Origin: Clostridium sp.
Lineage (GTDB): Bacteria; Bacillota; Clostridia; Lachnospirales; Lachnospiraceae
Reading direction: 5' to 3'
DNA length: 64,000 nt
NCBI GenBank assembly: GCA_023664775.1
Contig: JAMPEW010000006.1
Coordinates: forward strand, 22,415 to 86,414
The notes beneath the pieces are model-generated. The model saw nothing but the letters and a program-made list of their open reading frames with translations. It was not told the DNA's origin and did not search any database. Below, piece by piece: positions 54,699 through 62,989 of this stretch (position 1 is its first letter; every line of letters starts with the position of its first letter). Made by a program: the position numbers and the translations under genes.

Positions 54699-55901
54699 TT
54701 ATTCAACCATAACAGGCTGAAAGTTCTCCTTCCAAGGAAGCCCCCACCTGTTAAGCGCCTCCATAAATGGGTCAGGGTCAAATTCCTCCACATTGTAAAC
54801 ACCCGGCTTACACCATGTTCCGTTCATGACAAGCATAGCGCCAATCATAGCAGGGACACCGGTTGTGTAGGATATTGCCTGCGAGCCTACCTCCTTGTAA
54901 CATTCCTGATGGTCGCATATATTATAAACATAGTAATGCTTTTCCTGTCCATCCTTTGTACCCTTAAAGATACAGCCTATATTTGTCTTTCCCACGGTTC
55001 TCGGTCCAAGGGACGCAGGGTCAGGAAGCACTGCCTTTAAAAACTGTAACGGCACAATTTCCCTGCCCTCATACATGATAGGCTCAATGGAGGTCATTCC
55101 CACATTTTCAAGACATTTTAAATGTGTGAGATAACTCTCCCCAAATGTCATAAAAAATCGTATGCGCTTTATTCCTTTTATATTGATTCCGAGAGACTCA
55201 AGCTCCTCATGGTGCAAAAGATACATATCCTTTCTTCCTACCCCGTCAAAGTCGTACTCTCTCTTTATTTCCATTGGCTCAGTTTCAACCCATTTTCCGT
55301 TTTCCCAATAGCTTCCCTTTGCGCTCACCTCACGTATATTTATCTCCGGATTAAAGTTTGTGGCAAACGGATAGCCATGGTCGCCTCCGTTGCAGTCGAG
55401 TATGTCAATCTCCTGTATCTCATCAAAATAATGCTTTGCCGCATAAGCAGAAAATACGCCCGTTACGCCAGGGTCAAACCCACAGCCAAGAAGTGCCATG
55501 ATTCCCGCCTTTTCAAAACGCTCCCTGTAAGCCCACTGCCAGCTATATTCAAATTTTGCAGTGTCCTCCGGCTCGTAATTTGCAGTATCAAGGTAATGCG
55601 TCTTTGTTGCAAGACAGGCATCCATTATTGTAAGATCCTGATACGGAAGTGCAATATTCATTACAATGTCCGGCTTGTAGGAATGAATAAGCTGTATCAG
55701 CTCGTCCACGTTGTCAGCATCAACCTTTGCAGTTGTTATCTTTGTTGTGGTAGTACCCTGAAGCTTGTCACGAAGTGCATCACACTTTGATTTCGTTCTG
55801 CTTGCTATACATATCTCCTGAAATACCTCACTATTTTGACAGCATTTGTGGACAACAACACCTGCCACGCCTCCTGCTCCAATGATAAGCGCTCGTCCCA
55901 T
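54699..55901 (-). CDS. Carboxynorspermidine/carboxyspermidine dehydrogenase (saccharopine dehydrogenase family)
   Basis: 400 aa, a Rossmann enzyme that condenses aspartate semialdehyde with a diamine (putrescine giving carboxyspermidine) and reduces the imine. NAD(P) site: GRALIIGAGGVAGVVVHKC. Further family motifs: MNIALPYQDLTIMDACL, LDTANYE, LLGCGFDPGVTGVFSAYAAK and YTTGVPAMIGAMLVM. It pairs with NspC, encoded in the same run. ATG 55901 follows AGGAGG at about 9 nt. Putrescine as acceptor is inferred because the operon makes putrescine. Confidence 0.93.
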   Translation of the reverse strand: MGRALIIGAGGVAGVVVHKCCQNSEVFQEICIASRTKSKCDALRDKLQGTTTTKITTAKVDADNVDELIQLIHSYKPDIVMNIALPYQDLTIMDACLATKTHYLDTANYEPEDTAKFEYSWQWAYRERFEKAGIMALLGCGFDPGVTGVFSAYAAKHYFDEIQEIDILDCNGGDHGYPFATNFNPEINIREVSAKGSYWENGKWVETEPMEIKREYDFDGVGRKDMYLLHHEELESLGINIKGIKRIRFFMTFGESYLTHLKCLENVGMTSIEPIMYEGREIVPLQFLKAVLPDPASLGPRTVGKTNIGCIFKGTKDGQEKHYYVYNICDHQECYKEVGSQAISYTTGVPAMIGAMLVMNGTWCKPGVYNVEEFDPDPFMEALNRWGLPWKENFQPVMVE

Positions 55902-55947
55902 ATTATGTAAACCTCCTGTGTATGATTTGTTATACTAATCACCTGAT

Positions 55948-56796
55948 TTATTCAAGTCCCAACAGCTCCTTAACATAAGTAGGCAGATAAAATGCACCCT
56001 TATGCAAGTCCGTATTGTAGTACTTTGTTTTTATCCCCCTTTTTTTCCATTCCTCCTTGTTCATGTCATCAATCGGATGATACTTTTTGGAGGCAAAGCC
56101 GAACAGCCAGTGTCCCGAAGGATATGACGGGATGTGGCACTGATATATCATGCTGCATTCAAATGCTAACTGAATATTTCTATGTGCAAGCTGTACGCTT
56201 TTTGCATGCTGCCTGTAAAATGGACTTTCATGCTGATTAATCAAAATTCCATCGGATTTCAGTGCATTCCAGCATATGCCATAAAACTCCCTTGTGAAAA
56301 GCCCTTCTGCCGGTCCGTATGGGTCAGCACAGTCAACGATAATTAAATCGTATTTATCTCTCACCATTCTTGCAAACCGAATGCCCTCCTCAAAATAGAT
56401 TGATACCCGCGGGTCATCTAATTTGGCAGATAATTCAGGCAAATACTGTCTGCTTACCTCCACAAGCTTTGAATCAAGCTCAGCCACATCTATTGTTTCT
56501 ATTGTATCATACTTTGTAAGCTCCCTTACCGTCCCTCCATCGCCGCCGCCTATTACGAGAACGGTTTTTATGTCAGGGTGAACTGCCATAGGCACATGGA
56601 CTACCATTTCATGGTAAACAAACTCATCTCTCTCCGTTGTAAAAAGCTCGCCGTCAAGCACAAGCACCTTTCCATAATCCTTTGTTTTTAGAATTTCTAT
56701 CTGCTGAAAATAACTTTTCTCGGAAAAAAGCTGTTTTTCAACCTTCATGGAAAATCTCACATTATCCGTATGATTATCCGTATACCATAAATCCAT
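55948..56796 (-). CDS. speE: Spermidine synthase family aminopropyltransferase with altered motif
   Basis: 282 aa. The Rossmann methyltransferase-like fold is clear: VLVIGGGDGGTVRELTKYD, VAELDSKLVEVSRQYLP and IIVDCADPYGPAEGLFTREFY. Canonical SpeE has YQE in the TERDEF-YQEM substrate motif; here it is TERDEFVYHEM, with Gln replaced by His, and DSSDP/DSTDP is DCADP. The two Asp of Dxx-D remain. No speD (SAM decarboxylase) is in the window, so the substrate may not be decarboxylated SAM. RBS GGGGTGG. Confidence 0.85.
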   Translation of the reverse strand: MDLWYTDNHTDNVRFSMKVEKQLFSEKSYFQQIEILKTKDYGKVLVLDGELFTTERDEFVYHEMVVHVPMAVHPDIKTVLVIGGGDGGTVRELTKYDTIETIDVAELDSKLVEVSRQYLPELSAKLDDPRVSIYFEEGIRFARMVRDKYDLIIVDCADPYGPAEGLFTREFYGICWNALKSDGILINQHESPFYRQHAKSVQLAHRNIQLAFECSMIYQCHIPSYPSGHWLFGFASKKYHPIDDMNKEEWKKRGIKTKYYNTDLHKGAFYLPTYVKELLGLE

Positions 56797-56823
56797 ATTT
56801 CCACCCCGTTTCCATCACTATTT

Positions 56824-58281
56824 TTACTCTGCCACCACATTTAGATTTTCCATGCTCATATCCTCGGTGCCGAGCATCATACAGCCCTTTTCCTTCGCAT
56901 AAAACGTATAGCTTAGAATATCCCTTGTCACACGCTCGCCCGGTGCTAAAATCGGGATTCCCGGAGGATAACACATTACAAACTCACTGCATATCCGATT
57001 TTCGCTTTCGGCAAGCTTAACCGATTCCGTATCAGCATAAAATGCCTTTTGGGGCGGCATGATAACCTGCGGGTCTATATACTCCTGATCGAACATTCCC
57101 TTTGTGCTTTGCTGGTGATTGCGCTTTATCTCCGAGAGTGCTGCAATCAGCCTTTCTATCTCAATACGTCTTTCACCGCCTGAAACTATGGCAAGTATGT
57201 TTCCTATGTCGCCAAACTCTATCTGTATTCCGTATTCGTCACGCAGAAAATCATAAACCTCTATTCCTGCAAGCCCAATATCCTTTGTGTGTATGGAAAG
57301 CTTGATAGGGTCAAAATCAAATATATCCTTTCCATTTATCAGCTCCCTGCCAAACGCATAGTAGCCTCCAATCTGATTCATTTCACCTCTCGCATAGGTG
57401 GCAAGCTCCTTCGCCTTCGCATATATCTCCCTGCCGTTTTTATAAAGATTTCTCCTTGCAATGTCAAGAGAGGAAAGCAGAAGATAGGAAGCGCTTGTTG
57501 TCTGCGTCAGATTGATAACCTGTCTCACATAATCAGGATTTACGGTGTTTTTGGTAAGCAGCACAGAGCTTTGCGTCAGCGAACCACCTGTCTTGTGCAT
57601 GCTCACAGAGGACATATCTGCACCTGCCTCCATTGCCGAGATAGGAAGGTCATCTCCAAAATAAAAATGTGTGCCGTGTGCCTCGTCTGCAAGCACAAGC
57701 ATACCATGCGCATGTGCAAATTTTACAATATTAACAAGGTCAGAGCATATACCATAATATGTAGGGTTATTTACCATAACTGCCTTAGCGTCAGGATTTT
57801 CCTCTATGGCCTTTTTCACATCCTCAAAATCCATGCCAAGCGGTATGCCAAGCCTTTTATCTATACCGGGATTCACGTAGACGGGAACTGCGCCGTTTAT
57901 GACAAGTGCATTTATCGCTGAACGGTGGACATTTCTCGGCATTATAATTTTGTCTCCCGTTTTACAGGTCGACATAATCATAGCCTGAACTGCCGCCGTA
58001 GTACCGTTTGCTATAAAAAATGCCTCGTCTGCCCCGAAAAGCTCCGCAGTTAAAACCTGCGCATCCCTTATCACTGATGACGGATGGCAAAGGTTGTCAA
58101 GGGGCTTCATGGAATTTACATCAAGCTTAACGCAAGTTTCTCCAAGATATTTCTTTAAATCCTTGTTTCCCCGTCCTCCCTTGTGCCCAGGCACATCAAA
58201 ATGAACAAGCCTGTCTAACGCCTGTTTTTCAAGTGCCTCAAAAATTGGAAGTGACTCCTGACTTAATAAATGATTATCCAA
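56824..58281 (-). CDS. speA: Arginine decarboxylase (Orn/Lys/Arg decarboxylase family)
   Basis: 485 aa, fold I PLP decarboxylase of the compact Bacillus-SpeA type. The PLP lysine is in SSVSMHKTGGSLTQSS. Other motifs: HFDVPGHKGGRGNKDLKKYL, TTAAVQAMIMSTCKTGDKI and VLADEAHGTHFYFG. Followed by agmatine deiminase and amidase genes, arginine is the likely substrate. The start codon is TTG (58281), with AGGAG at 7 nt. No membrane or signal segment. Confidence 0.92.
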   Translation of the reverse strand: MDNHLLSQESLPIFEALEKQALDRLVHFDVPGHKGGRGNKDLKKYLGETCVKLDVNSMKPLDNLCHPSSVIRDAQVLTAELFGADEAFFIANGTTAAVQAMIMSTCKTGDKIIMPRNVHRSAINALVINGAVPVYVNPGIDKRLGIPLGMDFEDVKKAIEENPDAKAVMVNNPTYYGICSDLVNIVKFAHAHGMLVLADEAHGTHFYFGDDLPISAMEAGADMSSVSMHKTGGSLTQSSVLLTKNTVNPDYVRQVINLTQTTSASYLLLSSLDIARRNLYKNGREIYAKAKELATYARGEMNQIGGYYAFGRELINGKDIFDFDPIKLSIHTKDIGLAGIEVYDFLRDEYGIQIEFGDIGNILAIVSGGERRIEIERLIAALSEIKRNHQQSTKGMFDQEYIDPQVIMPPQKAFYADTESVKLAESENRICSEFVMCYPPGIPILAPGERVTRDILSYTFYAKEKGCMMLGTEDMSMENLNVVAE

Positions 58282-58349
58282 CTCTTATCTCCTATTTTCT
58301 ATCGTGATTTTACGCTGTGAGACGGCATATGCCGCATCACTGTATCTTA

Positions 58350-59228
58350 TTATCTCTTAGTAAGCATTGTGTAGCAGCTTGGTCTTCTGTCCCTGAAAAC
58401 GCCCCAGCTCAGCCTGTTTTCTGCAATCTCATCCAAATCAAATTCCTGCAATATGATTTCTTCCTTATCCCTTGAAGCAGCCTGCAGAATTTCGCCTGTT
58501 TCATCTGTTATAAAGGAGGAACCATAAAATTGAAGTGCCGAGCTTTGATTTGCATTTTCCTCACAGGCAGCAACGGTTTCCGTTCCTATTCTGTTTGCCG
58601 CGGCGACAGGCATTATGTTTGCGGCACTGTGTCCCTGCATACATCTTCTCCAATGCGGCATGCTGTCAGTTTCAAGTATCGGCTCTGAACCAATTGCCGT
58701 GGGATAAAGTAAAAGCTCCGCCCCTTCTAATGCCATGCATCTTGCAGCCTCAGGAAACCACTGGTCCCAGCATATGCCTACGCCGATTTTACAAAATGCA
58801 GTATTCCAAACCTGAAAGCCCGTATCGCCTGGGGTAAAATAAAATTTTTCCTGATAAAAATGGTCATCGGGTATATGGGTTTTCCGATATACACCCATAA
58901 TGCCTCCGTCAGCATCTATCATTGCAACGGAATTAAACAGGCTGTTTCCATCTTTTTCGTAAAAGCTTACAGGAATCACAACGTGAAGCTCCTTTGCAAG
59001 TGCCGACATTACATGAACAGCCGCATTTTCCGAAACGGGTACTGCAAGCTTATAGCTTTCATATTTTCTTTCCTGACAAAAATATGTATTTTCAAAAAGC
59101 TCAGGCAAAAGAACAATATTTGCTCCCATGCTTACTGCTTTCCTTACCATGTTTTCTGCCTTGGCAATATTTTTATCCGATAACTGCTCCATCATCATCT
59201 GAACTGCAGCCACAGTAATTTTTCTCAT
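58350..59228 (-). CDS. aguB: N-carbamoylputrescine amidase
   Basis: About 292 aa, a nitrilase-superfamily amidase that hydrolyses N-carbamoylputrescine to putrescine, CO2 and NH3. The catalytic triad is visible: Glu in LLPELFENTYFCQ, Lys in VYRKTHIPDD and Cys in GVGICWDQWFPEAAR. IPDDHFYQEKFYFTPGDTGF is characteristic of AguB. ATG 59228 has AAGGAG at 8 nt; an upstream in-frame ATG lacks an RBS. It lies between aguA and speA. Confidence 0.94.
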   Translation of the reverse strand: MRKITVAAVQMMMEQLSDKNIAKAENMVRKAVSMGANIVLLPELFENTYFCQERKYESYKLAVPVSENAAVHVMSALAKELHVVIPVSFYEKDGNSLFNSVAMIDADGGIMGVYRKTHIPDDHFYQEKFYFTPGDTGFQVWNTAFCKIGVGICWDQWFPEAARCMALEGAELLLYPTAIGSEPILETDSMPHWRRCMQGHSAANIMPVAAANRIGTETVAACEENANQSSALQFYGSSFITDETGEILQAASRDKEEIILQEFDLDEIAENRLSWGVFRDRRPSCYTMLTKR

Positions 59229-59351
59229 ATGATTTTCTCCTTGAACATCAGCCCATTCCAAATTTGCTTTCAGCATATGTTTTTATTTTGTAAATCGAGA
59301 ACTCATGGGCTGACTACGAGTCTCGGCTGTTTTGCCGCTGAACATACCATC

Positions 59352-59378
59352 TGTCAAGTTTTCATAGAAAACTTGACA
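59352..59378. repeat. Perfect 12-bp hairpin between aguA and aguB
   Basis: TGTCAAGTTTTC-ATA-GAAAACTTGACA: a flawless 12-bp stem with a 3-nt loop, six bases after the end of aguA. A second smaller stem (CGAGA-CTC) follows. There is no T-run, so transcription probably continues; it could protect the aguA mRNA or set the aguA/aguB ratio. Confidence 0.65.
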
Positions 59379-59384
59379 CATTTA

Positions 59385-60476
59385 TCACTCAGGTATTTGC
59401 TGGGTGATACAGTGTATGTTCCCTCCACCAATCAGTATGTTTCTTGCCTGTATCTGTATTATTTTTCTATCCTGAAAAACGCTTCTTAAAATATCTGCTG
59501 CCTCATCGTCCCTCGCATCATCAAATGCAGGCATTATGATTGCAGAATTTGATATATAGAAGTTTACATAAGATGCGGAAAGTCTTTCATTTTCTTTCCT
59601 TGTCGGCTCGCCGTCAAAATCAACAAGTCCCTCACATTCCTTCTTCGTTATGTACACAGGCTTTGGCAGCGGAAGCTTCGTTACCTTTATTTTTCTTCCC
59701 TGGGCGTCCCTCTCATTTTCAAGCACCTTTAAGCATTTAGCTGACATATTGTACTGTGGGTCATTTTTGTCATCCGTCCATGCAAGCACAACATGTGCAG
59801 GTGCAGCATATGCGCATATATTATCTACATGCTCATTTGTTTCATCAAGATATATTCCACATGGAAGCCATATTACCTTCGTCACTCCTAAATATGCTTT
59901 CAGCTCATTTTCTATTTCCTGCTTTGTCATTTGGGGATTTCTGCCTCTGCTTAACAGACAGGCTTCCGTCACAATCGCTGTTCCCTGTCCGTCAACATGA
60001 ACTGCACCGCCTTCCATGATAAAGGCTCGTTTGTCATACACGTCAAGCTCCAGCAAATCACAGCATTTTCTCGCCATACGGTTATCCTTATCCCATGGAA
60101 AATATAGTCCGTCAACAAGACCACCCCATGCGTTAAACCCCCAGTCTATGCCGCGTATTTCCCCCTCACTGTTTTTTACGAAGGTAGGCATAACATCCCG
60201 CGCCCACGAGTCGTCCGAGGACATCTCAACAACACGAATATGCGGTCCAAGCATTTTTCTTGCCGTGTCATAGCCGTCAAAGCTGGTAAACACGGTAAGC
60301 TTTTCAGATTGGGCAATTGCATGTGCAACCTCGGCAAATGCCTTTCTTGCCTCCACAGCGCCATACTGCCACGAATCTGCCCGCTCAGGCCATATCATCA
60401 GGCAGCCGCTATGACGTTCAAATTCAGCAGGCATGAAAAATCCGTCTTCAGTTGGGGTTGAATGTAATATTTGCAT
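59385..60476 (-). CDS. aguA: Agmatine deiminase
   Basis: About 363 aa, a guanidino-group hydrolase of the PAD/ADI fold, converting agmatine to N-carbamoylputrescine and ammonia. The catalytic cysteine is in GGGNIHCITQQIPE at the C-terminus; other signatures are RHSGCLMIWPERADSW, DWGFNAWGGL and MEGGAVHVDGQGT. ATG 60476 follows GGAGG and gives the family-like start MQILHSTPTEDGFFMPAEFE. First gene of the polyamine operon. Confidence 0.95.
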   Translation of the reverse strand: MQILHSTPTEDGFFMPAEFERHSGCLMIWPERADSWQYGAVEARKAFAEVAHAIAQSEKLTVFTSFDGYDTARKMLGPHIRVVEMSSDDSWARDVMPTFVKNSEGEIRGIDWGFNAWGGLVDGLYFPWDKDNRMARKCCDLLELDVYDKRAFIMEGGAVHVDGQGTAIVTEACLLSRGRNPQMTKQEIENELKAYLGVTKVIWLPCGIYLDETNEHVDNICAYAAPAHVVLAWTDDKNDPQYNMSAKCLKVLENERDAQGRKIKVTKLPLPKPVYITKKECEGLVDFDGEPTRKENERLSASYVNFYISNSAIIMPAFDDARDDEAADILRSVFQDRKIIQIQARNILIGGGNIHCITQQIPE

Positions 60477-60489
60477 TCCCTTTCCTCCA

Positions 60490-60601
60490 CATAAACGCTC
60501 ACCTTTCTGTTCCCGCATAAACACTCACATAGTTCCTTGAACATTCGATTGACTGCAAGCCGTCATCGAATGTTCTTCGTAACTGCGTGAGCGTTTATGC
60601 G
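60490..60601 (-). promoter_or_regulatory. Structured 5' leader of the polyamine operon
   Basis: The mRNA from the promoter at 60605 starts with a long hairpin. Arms 60514-60549 and 60565-60601 pair almost throughout: CGCATAAAC-CTCAC-AGTT and GAACATTCGAT are exact blocks. The loop is 15 nt. A third copy of CATAAACGCTCAC (60490-60502) lies between the hairpin and the RBS, so an alternative pairing with the 3' arm is possible. Confidence 0.65.
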
Positions 60602-60604
60602 TTC

Positions 60605-60633
60605 ATTGTACCATGCATGTGGCTACTTGTAAA
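60605..60633 (-). promoter_or_regulatory. Sigma-A promoter of the polyamine operon
   Basis: TTTACA, exactly 17 nt, TACAAT on the minus strand, placing the transcription start at about 60598, at the foot of the leader hairpin. Confidence 0.65.
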
Positions 60634-60640
60634 TGTCGGA

Positions 60641-61402
60641 CTATATTACCATTTGGCAATCCTTAATCCGGTTTTCACAGTTTACATTTTCACAGGTGCT
60701 GCATATGCCCTCGCATACCTGCTTTGGATTTTCAGTTAATATTGCATAGAAAACAACGCTCTTTGACGGGGTTAAAACGCCATATTCATTGGCAGTGATA
60801 TCATCCTCACATTCAATTGTTTTTTCATGTATACTGTCATATTCTTTTTTATCCTGTTCCTCTTTACCCTGTCCTGCTTTGTCAGGTTCCGTTTCTTCGT
60901 CAAGCGCTTTTGCACTTTCCCCACTTTCTTTTTCAACGTAAATACATGTATTTTTTGCCCCTTTTACTTCCTTTAAAAGCTTAGGCACTTCGGTAACCGG
61001 TATTTCCTCCCCTATAAATACATATCTTTCAACGTATCTTCTGTGAAATTTTGCATATTCCTTATTAAAATCACCATACATTGTAAGAAGCAGCTCTGCC
61101 GCAATACATTCCAACATATACGCCTCATCAAGCTTTCCTGCTGCTGTAAGCTGTTCTTCAAGACTATCAATTTCTTTTCCGAGTGTCATGGCAACAATTG
61201 CAGACTGCCTGCTGTCGATATCCTTAATGCCCGTATCCCTTTGGTTCATTCTGTAAACAGCGTACGGCTTCATACATGACTGCATTTTCTCATACACGGA
61301 AATAATATCATTTTCAGCCTCAGGCTCAAAATGATATTTGTTTATGATTCCTTTTATAAAACGCTCTCTATCCTGCTTACCCGCTGACATTCTGATTTTC
61401 AC
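60641..61402 (-). CDS. Methionine synthase activation-domain-like protein
   Basis: 253 aa. The middle (AIVAMTLGKEIDSLEEQLTAAGK, then EAYMLECIAAELLL) and the end (NEYGVLTPSKSVVFYAIL, then CEGICSTCENVNC) resemble stand-alone MetH reactivation-domain proteins of Clostridia, which have TLGxxxD, an AELL helix, a PxKS strand and a C-terminal Cys cluster. The acidic insert (about residues 155-200) is unusual. Start codon GTG 61402 with GGGGAAG; ATG at 61390 is an alternative. It lies between nth and the polyamine promoter, and metH itself is not in the window. Confidence 0.5.
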   Translation of the reverse strand: MKIRMSAGKQDRERFIKGIINKYHFEPEAENDIISVYEKMQSCMKPYAVYRMNQRDTGIKDIDSRQSAIVAMTLGKEIDSLEEQLTAAGKLDEAYMLECIAAELLLTMYGDFNKEYAKFHRRYVERYVFIGEEIPVTEVPKLLKEVKGAKNTCIYVEKESGESAKALDEETEPDKAGQGKEEQDKKEYDSIHEKTIECEDDITANEYGVLTPSKSVVFYAILTENPKQVCEGICSTCENVNCENRIKDCQMVI

Positions 61403-61488
61403 GTATCTTCCCCTAATTGATATTCTTTATTTGTTTCCTTATAGGAAGCCCTATTCTAAATATTCCCTGCTGTAGCACATTTCATACA

Positions 61489-62124
61489 CTATACACCATT
61501 TCTTTTACATACATCATACAGACAGCACTTATCACAGTAGGGATTGGTTCTCGCAGTGCAGACAGCCCTTCCGTGATGTACAAGCCTATGACAAAAATCG
61601 CTTCCCTCCTCAGGCGGTATAAGCTTCCATAGTGCCATTTCCACCTTTTTAGGCTCCTTTACATTGTCAACAAGCCCAAGGCGGTTACAAATTCTAATAC
61701 AGTGTGTATCTGTAACGATGGCAGGCTTTCCAAATATATCACCCATGATAAGATTTGCACTTTTTCTTCCTACGCCCGGAAGTGCCAGCAGCTTATCAAA
61801 ATCATCAGGCACATGTCCGTTGTATGTTTCATATATAACCTTCATACATGCACAAATATCCCTTGCCTTACTATGTCCCAAACCACAGGGCTTCACTATT
61901 TTTTCAATCTCCGCCACATCAGCCTTTGCAAGTGCCTCCACGGTAGGGAATTTTGCATACAAATCCTTTACAACAATATTAACCCTTGCGTCCGTACATT
62001 GTGCCGCAAGCCTTACCTCGACCAAAAGCTTCCATGCCTCATCATACTCTAATGTACATTCCGCAACAGGGTATTCTTTTTTTAACTTTTCAATAGCTTC
62101 CAACGCTCTTTGTTTTTTTGTCAT
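61489..62124 (-). CDS. nth: Endonuclease III
   Basis: 211 aa, a DNA glycosylase/AP lyase for oxidised pyrimidines. The HhH motif is LLALPGVGRKSANLIMGD with catalytic Lys in GVGRKSAN and catalytic Asp in VTDTHCIRICNRLG. The [4Fe-4S] cluster motif is CTARTNPYCDKCCLYDVC, with seven residues between the first two cysteines where Cys-x6-Cys is usual. The start has a weak RBS and sits directly after a terminator-like hairpin, so it may have its own promoter or depend on read-through. Confidence 0.94.
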   Translation of the reverse strand: MTKKQRALEAIEKLKKEYPVAECTLEYDEAWKLLVEVRLAAQCTDARVNIVVKDLYAKFPTVEALAKADVAEIEKIVKPCGLGHSKARDICACMKVIYETYNGHVPDDFDKLLALPGVGRKSANLIMGDIFGKPAIVTDTHCIRICNRLGLVDNVKEPKKVEMALWKLIPPEEGSDFCHRLVHHGRAVCTARTNPYCDKCCLYDVCKRNGV

Positions 62125-62144
62125 ATGCTTTCATTAAACAAATA

Positions 62145-62190
62145 GGGGGCTGTCGTAATAAACACATAAATTGCCAAAACGACAGCTCCC
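62145..62190 (-). terminator. Terminator after the lipoprotein gene
   Basis: Arms GGGGGCTGTCGT and ACGACAGCTCCC pair around a 22-nt loop; on the minus strand TATTTGTTT follows. It has the same GGGGCTGTCG core as the other hairpins in the window. Confidence 0.7.
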
Positions 62191-62224
62191 TTTGTCTGTT
62201 CCCTTTCAATTGTTTTGATTAAAT

Positions 62225-62851
62225 TTAGAACGTAATTGTATTCATCATGGAATCAAACTGCGACTCATCACCTGTTGTAGTAACATACTCTATGTAGATA
62301 ACTGTGCTATCCTCACAAAGTACAGCAGCCTGGCCTATAAACTGTCCGTTAGGGTCATCAATGTCCATTACGGTAAATTCATATCCGTTGTAGGTTTTCT
62401 TCTCATCTGTAACCTGAGAACCGTATACATTTCTAACCTGTGCAACATATGCATCTACAACCTGATCTGCATCATATCTGTTATCATCCTCAGCATAAAA
62501 GGCAAAGCTCTTGTCACCAGTCTCTGTTGCATATGCTATTGTTCCGTTCATATTCTGATAGAATCTGAACTCTTCAGGAAGGTCTATCGTTACATGCTTA
62601 ACCGTAAGCTTGCCGTTTTCCTCAACATATGCCTCAGTGGAAACCGGTTCATCGGTATCTGCGTTATCATCCTCCGTTGCTTCTTCTGACGTACTCTCAG
62701 TGGCAGCTTCTGTATCATCCTTAACAGCTTCTGTGGTAATTTCCTTTTCCGTATTTTCTTTATCATCATCACCGCAGGCAGCCATTGACAAGGACATTAC
62801 AAGCGCCATACTAAGTACTGCAAGCTTTTTTATCAAATTCTTTTTAATCAT
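62225..62851 (-). CDS. Predicted lipoprotein, acidic, unknown function
   Basis: 208 aa. A type II signal sequence MIKKNLIKKLAVLSMALV ends in the lipobox SMAAC, giving a lipid-anchored extracellular protein. The next 55 residues are an acidic Glu/Asp/Thr linker. The folded part, LTVKHVTIDLPEEFRFYQNM to SQFDSMMNTITF, has beta-strand character and a final FDSMMNTITF, as in short secreted stress or PsbP-like proteins. No known family was recognised. The RBS is AAAGGAG. Confidence 0.7.
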   Translation of the reverse strand: MIKKNLIKKLAVLSMALVMSLSMAACGDDDKENTEKEITTEAVKDDTEAATESTSEEATEDDNADTDEPVSTEAYVEENGKLTVKHVTIDLPEEFRFYQNMNGTIAYATETGDKSFAFYAEDDNRYDADQVVDAYVAQVRNVYGSQVTDEKKTYNGYEFTVMDIDDPNGQFIGQAAVLCEDSTVIYIEYVTTTGDESQFDSMMNTITF

Positions 62852-62886
62852 ATTAATTCTCCTTTAAAAATATTTAACAATGAAAC

Positions 62887-62914
62887 ATTATAATACAGAT
62901 TCATTTAAAATCAA
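62887..62914 (-). promoter_or_regulatory. Sigma-A promoter for the lipoprotein gene
   Basis: TTGATT, 16 nt, TATAAT on the minus strand, about 36 nt upstream of the ATG. Confidence 0.6.
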
Positions 62915-62989
62915 TATGCAAATTGAATTATTTTAATTCGTACTTTTATGCTTTATTTAGTAGATTTAACTACATACAATGCCCTACGA

